Shown in pieces: positions 1 to 8,981 of a stretch of 44,027 nt of DNA (its first letter is position 1; the number at the start of each line of letters is the position of its first letter). Made by a program: the position numbers and the translations under genes. Source of the DNA: Treponema sp. GTDB lineage: Bacteria > Spirochaetota > Spirochaetia > Treponematales > Treponemataceae. The notes under the pieces were generated by a model that had not been told where the DNA came from, did not search any database, and worked only from the letters and a program-made list of their open reading frames with translations. The stretch is from assembly GCA_024695475.1 (NCBI GenBank), contig JAILIC010000156.1, positions 1 through 44,027 on the forward strand, written 5' to 3'.

Positions 1-1
1 T

Positions 2-181
2 AGTGGTGTTCCTTTTGATCCGTTAGCTAAAAAGGATCCTGATATAACCCTTTCTGCTGATGAAAGAGCTATCGGTGGCTTGGGTATATATCTGACAAAA
101 AAGTTTATGAACTCAGTAGAGTATTCTTTCAACAACGGAAAGAATACTCTGACAATTAGGAAAAATCTTCTTTCTTGTTAA
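2..181 (+). CDS. C-terminal fragment of an anti-sigma-factor-type ATPase (RsbW/SpoIIAB-like)
   Basis: This is the last 59 codons of a gene that begins before the window. The visible part contains S-G-V-P-F-D-P followed by the G-G-L-G-I-Y segment and ends in a short beta-rich tail. The arrangement Phe-Asp-Pro, then G-G-x-G-I/L, matches the end of the GHKL ATPase fold in RsbW/SpoIIAB-type serine kinases, which bind and inactivate anti-sigma antagonists or sigma factors. The catalytic N-terminal half is outside the window, so partner and activity cannot be judged. The stop codon abuts the stop of the convergent galactokinase gene with no base between them. Confidence 0.7.
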   Translation, partial: SGVPFDPLAKKDPDITLSADERAIGGLGIYLTKKFMNSVEYSFNNGKNTLTIRKNLLSC

Positions 182-1438
182 TCACTCTTTAACAGAGTAT
201 GAGAAAACCTCTTTTACTCCATCTCCAGGTTTACAAACAAAAAATCCTGCATCATGTCCTATCGTTTTGGTATAGTTTTGTTGTACACTGTCAATAAAGC
301 TGTCGATTGCATCGTTATGGACAATAGCGATTGCGCATCCTCCGAAACCTGCTCCAGTCATGCGGGCTCCGATGCAACCTGATTGCTTAATTGCGTTTTC
401 TACCAGCGTATCTAGTTCAATACCGGTTACTTCATACTCATTTTTTAGTGAATCATGTGAAGCTTTTAAAAGTTGTCCTAGTGTTTGTAAATCACCATTT
501 TTTAATGCACTGACAGCTTTAAGTACTCGTGCATTTTCAGTGACACAATGTTGTGCTCTTGCTTGTATAACGGGATCTGTCAAAGCTGTTTTACAAACAT
601 CAAATTGTTCTGATGTCAAAGTACAAAGATCAGGCAGATCTTTTGTATTGGTAATGCTATGTGTACCAGAAGGTGGTAAGGTAATTGCTGCTTTTTGCAA
701 CTGAGCGAGAGCTGTCTCACACTGAGAGCGTCTCTCATTATATTTTGAATCGGCAAGCTGCCTTTTCTTTTTTGTATTCATTACTACAAATCTGTAATCG
801 CCTAAGTCGAGAGGTACATACTCATAATCGAGTGTAGCACAATCCAGTACTTCTGCTGTATTTTGTTTTGCTGTTGAAATGATAAACTGATCCATAATGC
901 CACAATTGACATTCATAAAATCATGTTCGCTTTGTTGACCAATCAATGCAATGTCTTTTCTGCTAATGTTAAAGCCAAATACTTCTGAAAGTGCATAGGC
1001 AAAACCACACTCTAGTGCAGATGAAGAAGAAATTCCTCCTGCTGGGGGAACATTACTGACAATCAAAACATCAAAACCACAAGGAAAAGTAAATCCTCGC
1101 TGTTTTAATATAGAGAGAATGCCATTGAGGTAATTGGCATAATCATTTTCTTTGCGGTAAGTAAATGTGTCTTGTATATCAAATGTAAAATTGCCAGGGA
1201 ACTTTAAATCATTGTAGGTGATGGTTGTATCATTTCGTTTTCTGATGGCAACATATAGATATTTATCTATAGCGGCAGGAAAGACTTTGCCACCATTATA
1301 GTCAATATGTTCTCCGATGATATTGATACGTCCGGGAGATGCAAATACACGGACTGTATCAGGAGTTCCTTGATAAAAACGACAAAACTCGATGGGTAGA
1401 TTTTTTGGATCAAAATCAGTATTTTTCAACATATTCAT
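182..1438 (-). CDS. galK: Galactokinase
   Basis: Cytoplasmic GHMP-family kinase that phosphorylates alpha-D-galactose at C1 with ATP, the entry step of the Leloir pathway. All three family motifs are visible in the 418 residues: the galactokinase signature G-R-I-N-I-I-G-E-H-I-D-Y at about 36-48, the ATP-binding P-P-A-G-G-I-S-S-S-S-A loop at about 131-141, and the C-terminal G-A-G-F-G-G motif near 362-368. The N-C-G-I-M-D-Q segment supplies the expected catalytic Asp. Length is slightly above the usual 380-400. No galT or galE is nearby, so it appears to be a single-gene unit. There is no Shine-Dalgarno sequence; instead a promoter ends six bases before the ATG, so the mRNA is probably leaderless. 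Confidence 0.95.
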   Translation of the reverse strand: MNMLKNTDFDPKNLPIEFCRFYQGTPDTVRVFASPGRINIIGEHIDYNGGKVFPAAIDKYLYVAIRKRNDTTITYNDLKFPGNFTFDIQDTFTYRKENDYANYLNGILSILKQRGFTFPCGFDVLIVSNVPPAGGISSSSALECGFAYALSEVFGFNISRKDIALIGQQSEHDFMNVNCGIMDQFIISTAKQNTAEVLDCATLDYEYVPLDLGDYRFVVMNTKKKRQLADSKYNERRSQCETALAQLQKAAITLPPSGTHSITNTKDLPDLCTLTSEQFDVCKTALTDPVIQARAQHCVTENARVLKAVSALKNGDLQTLGQLLKASHDSLKNEYEVTGIELDTLVENAIKQSGCIGARMTGAGFGGCAIAIVHNDAIDSFIDSVQQNYTKTIGHDAGFFVCKPGDGVKEVFSYSVKE

Positions 1439-1444
1439 ACATTA

Positions 1445-1473
1445 AGTCTACAGTTAAATAATTTTGTTGACAA
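1445..1473 (-). promoter_or_regulatory. galK promoter, predicted to give a leaderless mRNA
   Basis: On the minus strand TTGTCA (1468-1473) and TAGACT (1445-1450) are separated by exactly 17 bases. Six bases then separate the -10 from the ATG at 1438, so transcription would start at or next to the A of the start codon. Confidence 0.6.
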
Positions 1474-1543
1474 GTGACTATCTCATGATCTTAGACATGA
1501 TACTCTTTACTTAGGGAAAATAAATAAAATGATATTTTTTTTC

Positions 1544-1571
1544 TTGACAACATGGTAAAGTGTGATAACAT
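1544..1571 (+). promoter_or_regulatory. Promoter of a stand-alone small RNA gene
   Basis: A perfect -35 TTGACA (1544-1549) is followed after 16 bases by TAACAT (1566-1571). No open reading frame follows on this strand before the terminator at about 1774-1812, so the promoter seems to serve a non-coding transcript. Confidence 0.6.
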
Positions 1572-1577
1572 ATAAGA

Positions 1578-1812
1578 ATACAGTTCAGATATGGTGTGTT
1601 TACATCTTTTTAGTCATAGAGCACCTAGGTGTTGGTAATGCTTGTGAACTGTTTTAGACGTTACGGATCGTTTTTATCCGTGCTAAAAGTCCAGACCGAT
1701 AGTTGTTTTGAAATTTTTTCCCAACTTCGGATGGCTTTTAACTTAATAAAGCAATAGCTTTTGTTGTTGCGCTAAAAAAAACGGAACCAGAGGAAGGGGT
1801 TCCGTTTTTTTG
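1578..1812 (+). ncRNA. Candidate structured small RNA, about 235 nt, family not recognised
   Basis: The 440-bp gap between galK and the pyrophosphatase holds a complete transcription unit without a reading frame. After the promoter come, in order: a stem CAGTTCA (1581-1587) / TGAACTG (1645-1651) enclosing the palindrome CACCTAGGTG; a two-part stem TTTTAG + ACGGAT (1652-1668) / ATCCGT + CTAAAA (1676-1688); a short hairpin closed by C-UUCG-G (1721-1735); and a strong terminator. I looked for the conserved cores of SRP RNA, RNase P RNA and tmRNA and did not see them. A 6S-like RNA cannot be excluded because its conservation is structural. The strand assignment rests on the promoter and the T-tract. 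Confidence 0.5.
1774..1812. terminator. Bidirectional terminator between the small RNA and the pyrophosphatase gene
   Basis: ACGGAACC (1781-1788) pairs with GGTTCCGT (1798-1805). The stem is flanked by an A-run on the left and a T-run on the right, so it can end transcripts from both sides. Confidence 0.85.
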
Positions 1813-1879
1813 TTTTAAACTTCTATTGTCTAGTTGAACCTGCCCAAGAACAGAGGTTACCGAACAGGTTTTAGAATTA

Positions 1880-3532
1880 CTATTGTGCGTAATGATCAAC
1901 TAATTCTGAAAGTAATGGAATGAGCTGCTTTTTGCGGGATACGACATCTTTGAGATAATAGACATTTTCTTCTTTTTTTGGGAATGTAAGATAGGGGATA
2001 AAATGTTCATCTCCTTCAAAAAGAAGTATACTACTGAGCGAAGTAATATCAGTGACCAGAAGTGCACAGAATAATGCTTTTCGACTTCTACGCTCAATTT
2101 CAAGTTCATCCATAAACTCTTTTTTGCGTTTGAGAATTTCATCTGGGGTATCAACTTCGATCTGGCTAACCGTATAACTTTCTTTTTGTTGTGAGTATTC
2201 TTTCATATCCTGATGAATTACTTCACTTGCACTACGACCACCGATACGGCTTCCTGCTGTTATGAGGTCTTCTCCTAGTTTTTGAATATCTAGGTTAGTG
2301 ATGTTTGAAAGATACTCTGCAGTTTCTCTATCGATATCTGTTGTAGTTGTTGATTGTAGTATCAGTGTATCAGCAAGAATTCCACAAAGAAGAATGCTTG
2401 CAATATTAATAGGAATGGAGACTTTATGCTCTCGATAAAGATTTGTAATAAGTGTTGCGGTTGCACCCACGGGTTTATTGATAAATGTTATTGGATACTT
2501 TGTTGCCAGATTACCTAAGCGGTGATGATCGATAACTTCGAGCAATTTATAATGTTCAAGTCCTTCGACAGCTTGTGTTATTTCGTTATGATCGACCAAA
2601 ATAACTTCAACATTTGGTTCTCTTAATAAATCACTTTCCGAAATTAATCCTATTACTTTGTTATCCTTGTTTACAACAGGGAGTGAGCGGCTGGCAGATT
2701 GCTGCAGTAATGGTCGGATTCGAGTGACTGTATCTTCTGCCTGGATAGGTTTTACTGTTGCATCAGCCATAGCTGATACAGGAGTTGCATATGGAATGAG
2801 CATTGCAGTTGAAGCAGATGGATACGGACTGATAAGGACGGAGACGCCTTTTTTTTCTGCTTTTTCTCGTAATTCCTTTTTGAGAACAAATCCTGACGTA
2901 ATGACTACAAGTTTTGCACCACCTTCTATTGCAGCTTCTTGGATATCATCTCTGTTACCTGTGATAACAATCATGTTTTCACTTTTATGAGCATTCATAA
3001 GTTCCTTAAAAGTGGTGAGCTGGGAGGTTCCAAGAATAATACCACATTTCATGAGGGTGGAGCCATTTTTGACGATGATGGGTTGTGCATTTAAAGTGGT
3101 TTTTACCAAATCAACACTTGTTGTTATTGCTGACTTGTGGTCAGGATTCATAATTTTAAGAACATCTTTTGCAAATGCATTGTAATGCAATAAAGAACAA
3201 TAGGTTCCCTTTTCGTCTACAATAGGAAGTACTTTGTAATCTTTTGTATCCATATCACCTATTGCCTGCCAGAGGGATACATTTTCGCTGACTGTATCAC
3301 ATTTGTCTTTCATGTAATAAGCAGTTTTGGGAATTAAATCTGGAATATATTCAGGTAAGTTTACCTTAAAACGAGAAAAAATATATTCTGATTGTGGTGA
3401 GAGATGACCAGCACGGGCTGCTACATAATTGTCAAAACCTAGCAATTGCTTTAATTTTGCATAGGCTGCGGCTGATACGGCAGAGTCAGTGTCGGGATTT
3501 TTGTGACCGATAATATATACGGTTTTTTTCAT
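1880..3532 (-). CDS. Manganese-dependent (family II) inorganic pyrophosphatase with CBS/DRTGG regulatory region
   Basis: Cytoplasmic enzyme hydrolysing pyrophosphate to phosphate. The 550-residue product starts with the DHH-family motif G-H-K-N-P-D-T-D-S (metal ligands near residues 10, 14 and 16), has the V-I-D-H-H motif in the second half, and ends with the family II signature S-R-K-K-Q, so the active site is complete. Inserted after the first ~70 residues is a long regulatory block with CBS-type repeats around a DRTGG-like stretch; in this subfamily adenine nucleotides bind there and tune activity. The ATG at 3532 is preferred over the upstream TTG because AAAGGA lies eight bases before it but only two before the TTG. 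Monocistronic by appearance; it shares the terminator at 1774-1812. Confidence 0.93.
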   Translation of the reverse strand: MKKTVYIIGHKNPDTDSAVSAAAYAKLKQLLGFDNYVAARAGHLSPQSEYIFSRFKVNLPEYIPDLIPKTAYYMKDKCDTVSENVSLWQAIGDMDTKDYKVLPIVDEKGTYCSLLHYNAFAKDVLKIMNPDHKSAITTSVDLVKTTLNAQPIIVKNGSTLMKCGIILGTSQLTTFKELMNAHKSENMIVITGNRDDIQEAAIEGGAKLVVITSGFVLKKELREKAEKKGVSVLISPYPSASTAMLIPYATPVSAMADATVKPIQAEDTVTRIRPLLQQSASRSLPVVNKDNKVIGLISESDLLREPNVEVILVDHNEITQAVEGLEHYKLLEVIDHHRLGNLATKYPITFINKPVGATATLITNLYREHKVSIPINIASILLCGILADTLILQSTTTTDIDRETAEYLSNITNLDIQKLGEDLITAGSRIGGRSASEVIHQDMKEYSQQKESYTVSQIEVDTPDEILKRKKEFMDELEIERRSRKALFCALLVTDITSLSSILLFEGDEHFIPYLTFPKKEENVYYLKDVVSRKKQLIPLLSELVDHYAQ

Positions 3533-3593
3533 GCGCAATTTCCTTTAAGTGAACAAGGTATCGTATGTAACGCACCTTGTTCCTATAGTGTTT

Positions 3594-4406
3594 TTAGAAA
3601 GATAGAGTTATTGTAGCGGTAGCTTTTGCTTCAGCACCGTTACCTGATGTAGGCTCAATTGCTTGTATGGTCAAATCACTTGTAATGCTGGTAACTGATT
3701 CTGACTGTGCAAGCGTTTCTGTTGTACTGGTCGTAACCTGTGTTTGCAGTACTTTTTCTTTGAGAGGTGTGCTAGATATACCGCTCAGGTTATCAGTTGT
3801 ACTGACTTGATTGGCAAATACGGGAATACCAAAGGATCCACTGATTTCTTTGGTTGAAGTTGTAGCTTTGGACTTCCCGTCTGCAGGAATAAATGCTGTT
3901 GGCTCGTCACTTTCTACAACTTGTGCAGTACCAGATTCTGGAGGCAGCTTGCTTACTAGTCCCTCATGGGTAATTAGGGTGCCACTGGCAGTCATTGTAA
4001 AGTCAGTACCTCGTACAGATGCCGTTGCAGCTGGAGAACGGACTTTAAAGTCAACGCGTTTTCCTTCTTTTTTGTTTACGGTAGCTGATATGACACCACA
4101 ATCAATAAACAGCTTTGTTTCATCTTTAGCAGTATTTGAAGTCAACTGTTCTATGGTTGTTCGAGTCAGTGGACCAAGCGTTAGAATTGATCCTTGTATG
4201 TTTAGTTGTGCTTCTGATTTGAAACCAGTTGAAATGACAGCACCTTTACTGATTGTGTCACCGGTATGTAAAGCAACCCACTCTGTACCATTGTGAATTT
4301 GCACTTTTCCTGTGATAGAAGTAACGGTAGCATCTTCTGCTGCCATAGGTAATAAACAAGCTGTTCCAAAAGTCAGAACAAACAGTGTTTTTACTATACG
4401 ATTCAT
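3594..4406 (-). CDS. FecR-domain exported protein
   Basis: A 270-residue exported protein of unknown exact role. Residues 1-23 form a Sec signal peptide ending near A-A-E-D. Residues about 26-140 have the FecR pattern: I-T-G-K-V-Q, a G-D-T-I-S-K-G-A-V-I-S-T-G block, then repeated short beta-strands and an R-S-P-A-A-T-A-S-V-R-G-T-D-F segment typical of FecR/LysM-like periplasmic beta domains. The C-terminal third is Ser/Thr-rich and low in complexity. A near-perfect AGGAGGT precedes the ATG. It is the last gene of a three-gene minus-strand set with the barrel protein and the small lipoprotein, so a periplasmic or outer-membrane scaffold role is plausible. No sigma/anti-sigma partner is present. 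Confidence 0.75.
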   Translation of the reverse strand: MNRIVKTLFVLTFGTACLLPMAAEDATVTSITGKVQIHNGTEWVALHTGDTISKGAVISTGFKSEAQLNIQGSILTLGPLTRTTIEQLTSNTAKDETKLFIDCGVISATVNKKEGKRVDFKVRSPAATASVRGTDFTMTASGTLITHEGLVSKLPPESGTAQVVESDEPTAFIPADGKSKATTSTKEISGSFGIPVFANQVSTTDNLSGISSTPLKEKVLQTQVTTSTTETLAQSESVTSITSDLTIQAIEPTSGNGAEAKATATITLSF

Positions 4407-4423
4407 GAATAGTACCTCCTGTA

Positions 4424-5623
4424 CTAGAATGAAATAGTCGCTTTTAATGTAGCTTGTATAGCATCTGGAGTAGGATCTTTTCCCCAGAAATGAGCAATAA
4501 AACCACTTACTTTTACATCGGTGAATATCTGATAGAGAAGGTTTCCGTATGCCTGGGTACCATGATACTCGGTTTTGTCTTTTGGACAGATAAAGATGAT
4601 ATCAGAACCTCCGCTGAGGAGCAGCTTTTGAGTCGGTTTAATTGAAACAGAAATTCCCGATTTGAGCAACCCTGTATACTCTGGCTCTAAACTTGAATAG
4701 GTAGCTGTATTAGAGGTAAAGCCTTTGAAGGGTTTTAATGATCCATTTTCACCTGATGCATAAATACTATGAGCCTCTAGAGTGGCATCATAAAAGTTTA
4801 AAAAGTAGGTAAGGTATAGCTGCGATAGATTATTTAAGTCTGGTGCATCTTCAGTTCCAAGTGTTGAGGTTGCCAGATAAAAAAGATCCTTGGTTATAGG
4901 TCCGTTAAGTATAAGTGTGCCATAATAACGGTTATAGTCTGTGTTGTCACTATTTTTGCCGTTGGTACCGATAAAGGCATATCCTTCAAGTCCTATGGTT
5001 TGATTGCATAGAAGATAGGGAAATGAGAGGGATAGCCCCCCGATGGCATAAGATGATGCTAAATCGTAGGTTCTGTTTTTTCTGTATGAGAATTTTGAAC
5101 CAGCCTTGTTGAGGATGGTGACATTATGTGCATTTTGCCAGCCGGTATATCCACCATATACTGAACAGTGTACCCGTGGTGACTCTATTTTTACCAATCC
5201 ACCATCACAGTTTTGTGAAAAGATGATACCAGTACTGTCTACCATAGAAAAACGTCCAAGTGAGACTGTGCTGGATACACCATGTGCATACTTTGCAATG
5301 TAGTTATACTTCCAAAGATCTACATCTAAAATTTGAGTTTCTTCTTTTTTGTCTCCTAAATGCTTAACATCAAAATCGTCATACTTGTATTTAAAAGACC
5401 CTTGTAAAGCCATGTAACTGTTTCCTGTATTATCACCAGGAAGAAGTGCCCAAACAGATGCAGTGTTCTGTTGATTGAGGAGATACTTACTCTTTTCCTG
5501 TTTTTTGATTTTGGAATTATTATCAAGAGTTGCTCCAAAATCTTGAGCTTGTACTGCAAGTGCTAAAGTGGCTGTGAAGGTTGCAATCAGTGTTTTTTTT
5601 ACTATGTGGGAAAAATTCATCAT
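4424..5623 (-). CDS. Predicted outer-membrane beta-barrel protein, family not recognised
   Basis: A 399-residue protein with a Sec signal peptide (cleavage expected after V-Q-A, about residue 26). The mature part is rich in alternating hydrophobic/polar stretches with Tyr and Gly, and ends in A-T-L-K-A-T-I-S-F. A terminal Phe is the usual insertion signal of outer-membrane barrels, and about a dozen candidate strands can be picked out. I do not recognise a named family. The start lies two bases after the stop of the upstream small lipoprotein gene and 17 bases separate its stop from the FecR gene, so the three are very likely co-transcribed and may form one envelope complex. Confidence 0.6.
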   Translation of the reverse strand: MMNFSHIVKKTLIATFTATLALAVQAQDFGATLDNNSKIKKQEKSKYLLNQQNTASVWALLPGDNTGNSYMALQGSFKYKYDDFDVKHLGDKKEETQILDVDLWKYNYIAKYAHGVSSTVSLGRFSMVDSTGIIFSQNCDGGLVKIESPRVHCSVYGGYTGWQNAHNVTILNKAGSKFSYRKNRTYDLASSYAIGGLSLSFPYLLCNQTIGLEGYAFIGTNGKNSDNTDYNRYYGTLILNGPITKDLFYLATSTLGTEDAPDLNNLSQLYLTYFLNFYDATLEAHSIYASGENGSLKPFKGFTSNTATYSSLEPEYTGLLKSGISVSIKPTQKLLLSGGSDIIFICPKDKTEYHGTQAYGNLLYQIFTDVKVSGFIAHFWGKDPTPDAIQATLKATISF

Positions 5624-5625
5624 CG

Positions 5626-6087
5626 TTAATTCTCACTGTTTTCTGTTGGATATTTAGCGATACAATCGGTGAGTATGTTTAAAAACTCATGTCCCGAGAC
5701 CTTTTTTAGAGGATCAGCGGTTCGTGATAATACCGAATGTGCTTTGAGTAGCCGGAATGCATATCGTGGTGTTGGGCAGATCAGGTAAAAAAAACTGCCT
5801 TTGATTCGCCATAGCTTTACACAAATGTGTGAAATTTGATTTAAAGGAATGGGATCAAATTTAGGTACATCAAAATTGAGCAAACCTTGTTCTTTTATAG
5901 AATCGAGTGCCTGTCCATACGATGCATCTTCGTCTACAAGGCCATGCAACGTTGCTAAAAAGTAACAAGCTTGACCGTAGGTTACTTCTTCAGTGTTAAG
6001 AAGTTTAGTGACTTCGTCTGCTGACTGTGCACATCCAAAAAAACGGGTAAATGTTAAAAATACAGTAATTAAGATAATTTTTTTCAT
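5626..6087 (-). CDS. Small exported protein, probable lipoprotein, unknown function
   Basis: A 153-residue product with a hydrophobic N-terminus and a Cys at residue 19 preceded by F-F-G, a loose lipobox of the kind common in spirochaetes. The rest is mostly helical with no recognised domain. It is the first gene of the minus-strand cluster with the barrel and FecR genes and is transcribed divergently from the adenylate cyclase across only ~50 bp. A TATAAT-like -10 for this strand lies at 6104-6109, leaving a leader of about ten bases with only a weak GAAGA ribosome-binding signal. Confidence 0.55.
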   Translation of the reverse strand: MKKIILITVFLTFTRFFGCAQSADEVTKLLNTEEVTYGQACYFLATLHGLVDEDASYGQALDSIKEQGLLNFDVPKFDPIPLNQISHICVKLWRIKGSFFYLICPTPRYAFRLLKAHSVLSRTADPLKKVSGHEFLNILTDCIAKYPTENSEN

Positions 6088-6138
6088 TTTTCTTCTGTTT
6101 TTTATTATACACTATGATATAATAAAGTGTTAAGTAAA
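6088..6138. promoter_or_regulatory. Compact divergent promoter region
   Basis: Two -10 hexamers face away from each other: TATAAT on the plus strand (6118-6123) for the cyclase, and TATAAT on the minus strand (6104-6109) for the lipoprotein cluster. Neither has a convincing -35. The two RNA polymerase footprints must overlap, so the two directions probably compete or need an activator. Confidence 0.5.
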
Positions 6139-8979
6139 ATGAAAAAAAATAGTTTCTTTTTTAAGTACATCCATTTTGTTGTTTTTCTTTGTGTTACACT
6201 TATAGGAATTGGTATTTCGGCAACGGGAGCATTTGAAAAAATCGATTGTCGTTTTTTTGACACCTTACTCCGGTTATCCCCGAAAGTAGCTGCAGATGAT
6301 CACATTGTTTTCCTTGATATCGAAGATCGTTCCATAGAAGAAATTGGTGTATGGCCATGGCCACGGTCTATTATTGGTAATTTTTTAATCCGACTGAAAG
6401 AGTTTGGTGCATACAATATTGCATTTGATGTTGAGTATCTTTCTCCATCTCCGGCCTCTGTTGATGAAAACATGGCACAGGTTACGGATAATGTGTTTGG
6501 TGAGGGCGAAGCTGTTATTTCGCAGGCGGTACAGGATTTTGGAAGTGCAATAGCCACAAAAGACATTGGTCCATCTGAAGCGGAACAAGCCGCTCAATTA
6601 CTCGTTTCAAATACTATTGATCCGACGTTATATACCATGTATCAAACGATTGCTGATGGCATAAACCGCAATCTTGATGAAGACTTTGGTCGTGCAATTC
6701 AATTTTTTGGTAATACATACCTGACTATTAATACGCGAGATTTGCAAATTCCGATTTCAGAAACAGATGACGATTATGCTACCAACCGCTTTCTGTGGGG
6801 AAATGTTTCGGATTCACAAGGCTTAATAGATAAGGGCAATGATTATGTAGCTGCTATGCAGAAAGATGCTATACGTGCATTTGTTCCTGCCATACACGAC
6901 TTGATGAAATATGCACAAGGTGCAAGCTTTACAAATGTTGGTCTTGATGTTGATGGTACGCGTCGTCGTGTTGAGTTGCTAAATTATCATGATGGTAAAT
7001 ATACGGGACAGCTTGGCTTTAATCCAACGGTACGAATGCTTGATGTCGAAAGCATGGAACGTAAAAAAAACTCGTTGGTGTTACATAATGCTTTGCTGCC
7101 TGGCAGCGAAAATCGAAAAGATATAGAAATACCTTTGGATGCGCATGGGCGTATGTTTGTAAACTGGCAGCATGCAACGTACGAAAATAGTTTTTTGCAT
7201 GTTCCTGTCTGTAATTTTTATTTTTTGGATCTTGATGAAGCTGGTATTATTAATGCCTTGGAAGATATTGTTTCTTTACGCGATGATAATTATGTACTGG
7301 CAACAGAACTTTTGTCTTATTATGCTCAGACTAAGCAACATCTAAATGAATTGTTGCGTCGTTGTCAGGGCTTTGACAGAGACGGTGTTGCAATAGGTGG
7401 TGGATTAACCGAAGCTGATTACGAGTCTTATTTTGGTTCGCGTAAAGAGTTTTTTGAAGCTATAGAATCTTTTATCATGCAGTCAGAAAGCGAAGCTGAT
7501 GTGTATAAATCCTTGACAGAGCAATATACGATATATCAAGAAGACTTTGCTGCTATGCATGATGTACTGGCTGGTGCCTACTGTTTTTTGGGTAATAGTG
7601 CTACCGGTAGTACGGATATGGGTGTTACCCCGTTTGTAAATGGCTATGCCAACCTTGGTACTCATGGTAATGTTGCTAATACTATTTTGCAACAGGATTT
7701 TATTACTGAGTATAGTACCTATTGGGGGGTACTCTTTGCTTGTTTGTGTATTTTTATTGCCTTGCTGCGCTTTAATAGCGTATCAAAGGCTATACAAAAC
7801 CTATTTGGCTTGATGTATATTTTTATACCTACCGCAGTTATTGTGATTTTGATGGTAACAAAGCGTATTTACATACCTTTGACGACACCTCTGTTTATTG
7901 TAGTGGTAACGTATCTGTCTGAGTTTACTTATAACTTTATCATGACCGAAAAAGATAAAAACACCTTGCGACGTGGTTTTGATGCTTACGTTGCTCCAGA
8001 AGTTGTTGGTGAAATTATAAAAAATCCTTCATTGCTTGGTCTTGGTGGTGTTAATAAACGTATTACCGCGTTGTTTTCTGATGTCAAGACATTTTCTGGT
8101 TTTACTGAGTGTGTAAACCAGGAAGAAGGTGAGTCTCATGGAGCTGTACGGCTTGTTGAGATACTCAACGGTTATCTAGGTGCATTAAGTGATGCCATAA
8201 TGGACAATCATGGCACAATTGATAAGTACGTAGGTGATGAGATTGTTTCGTTTTTTGGTGCTCCTATCGATAATCCTGATAACGCATATGATGCGTGTGT
8301 TGCCGCTATTCGAATGAAAGAGGCAGAAGACCGTTATAATGAGGAACACGTGCAGGAGCTTCCTATAAATCCTCGTACAAAAACACCATTTCTGCTTAAA
8401 TCCCGTGTCGGCCTCAATACGGGAGATATGGTTGTCGGAAATATGGGAACCGAAAAAAAATTGAATTATACAATTATGGGTAATAATGTTAACTTGGCAT
8501 CGCGTCTTGAAGGTACCAATAAAGCGTATGATTCATGGATTATGGTATCTGAGTCAACTTGGAATGATGCTAATGCTGGTGTACATGCTGGCGAACTTGT
8601 TGCCCGTCAGCTTGATTGTGTAAAAGTTATCAATGTTGAAAAACCAGTCCAGATATATAGCATTGCCGGTCTTCGTAAGGAAATGACTGCTGCTCAGATT
8701 GAGTCGGCAGAACTCTTTAATCAAGGTATGGACTGGTACTTGCGGGGCAGGGAAGACCCTCAGGGAATTAAAGATGTTGAAGACTTTAGAAAAGCTGCAG
8801 CCTTCTTTAAAAAGGCCTATGACTGCTATCATCGTCTTGAGGAACAGGATAAGAACTTTATTTCTACGGAACGTAAAATGTTTGAGCGTTGCAAGATATA
8901 TATTGATAATGGCTTACCACTCGATGAAAAGGGTAAACCTGTAAAATGGGATGGCGTATATACAATGACGTCAAAATAA
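6139..8979 (+). CDS. CHASE2-domain class III adenylate cyclase
   Basis: Membrane sensor predicted to make cyclic AMP. A TM helix near residues 10-32 is followed by a large extracytoplasmic CHASE2 region (about 40-515), three closely spaced TM helices (about 525-600) and a class III cyclase domain (about 630-815). Catalytic features are intact: F-S-D-V with the first metal Asp, G-D-E in D-K-Y-V-G-D-E for the second, N-Y-T-I-M-G with the Thr that class IIIb enzymes use for adenine, and N-N-V-N-L-A-S-R with the transition-state Asn and Arg. A TPR-like helical tail follows. An upstream GTG at 6127 would add four residues, but it lies before the transcription start predicted from the TATAAT at 6118. 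The input signal is unknown. Confidence 0.88.
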   Translation: MKKNSFFFKYIHFVVFLCVTLIGIGISATGAFEKIDCRFFDTLLRLSPKVAADDHIVFLDIEDRSIEEIGVWPWPRSIIGNFLIRLKEFGAYNIAFDVEYLSPSPASVDENMAQVTDNVFGEGEAVISQAVQDFGSAIATKDIGPSEAEQAAQLLVSNTIDPTLYTMYQTIADGINRNLDEDFGRAIQFFGNTYLTINTRDLQIPISETDDDYATNRFLWGNVSDSQGLIDKGNDYVAAMQKDAIRAFVPAIHDLMKYAQGASFTNVGLDVDGTRRRVELLNYHDGKYTGQLGFNPTVRMLDVESMERKKNSLVLHNALLPGSENRKDIEIPLDAHGRMFVNWQHATYENSFLHVPVCNFYFLDLDEAGIINALEDIVSLRDDNYVLATELLSYYAQTKQHLNELLRRCQGFDRDGVAIGGGLTEADYESYFGSRKEFFEAIESFIMQSESEADVYKSLTEQYTIYQEDFAAMHDVLAGAYCFLGNSATGSTDMGVTPFVNGYANLGTHGNVANTILQQDFITEYSTYWGVLFACLCIFIALLRFNSVSKAIQNLFGLMYIFIPTAVIVILMVTKRIYIPLTTPLFIVVVTYLSEFTYNFIMTEKDKNTLRRGFDAYVAPEVVGEIIKNPSLLGLGGVNKRITALFSDVKTFSGFTECVNQEEGESHGAVRLVEILNGYLGALSDAIMDNHGTIDKYVGDEIVSFFGAPIDNPDNAYDACVAAIRMKEAEDRYNEEHVQELPINPRTKTPFLLKSRVGLNTGDMVVGNMGTEKKLNYTIMGNNVNLASRLEGTNKAYDSWIMVSESTWNDANAGVHAGELVARQLDCVKVINVEKPVQIYSIAGLRKEMTAAQIESAELFNQGMDWYLRGREDPQGIKDVEDFRKAAAFFKKAYDCYHRLEEQDKNFISTERKMFERCKIYIDNGLPLDEKGKPVKWDGVYTMTSK

Positions 8980-8981
8980 TA

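Noticed and set aside
360..704. Plus-strand reading frame inside galK
   Set aside because: It is the antisense shadow of galactokinase, with no ribosome-binding site and no recognisable protein features. The same applies to most other overlapping frames in the window.
1578..1812. SRP RNA, RNase P RNA or tmRNA
   Set aside because: The conserved cores I would expect (the GGAA-capped SRP apical stem, the GAGGAAAGTCC block of RNase P, the tmRNA acceptor ends) are not present.
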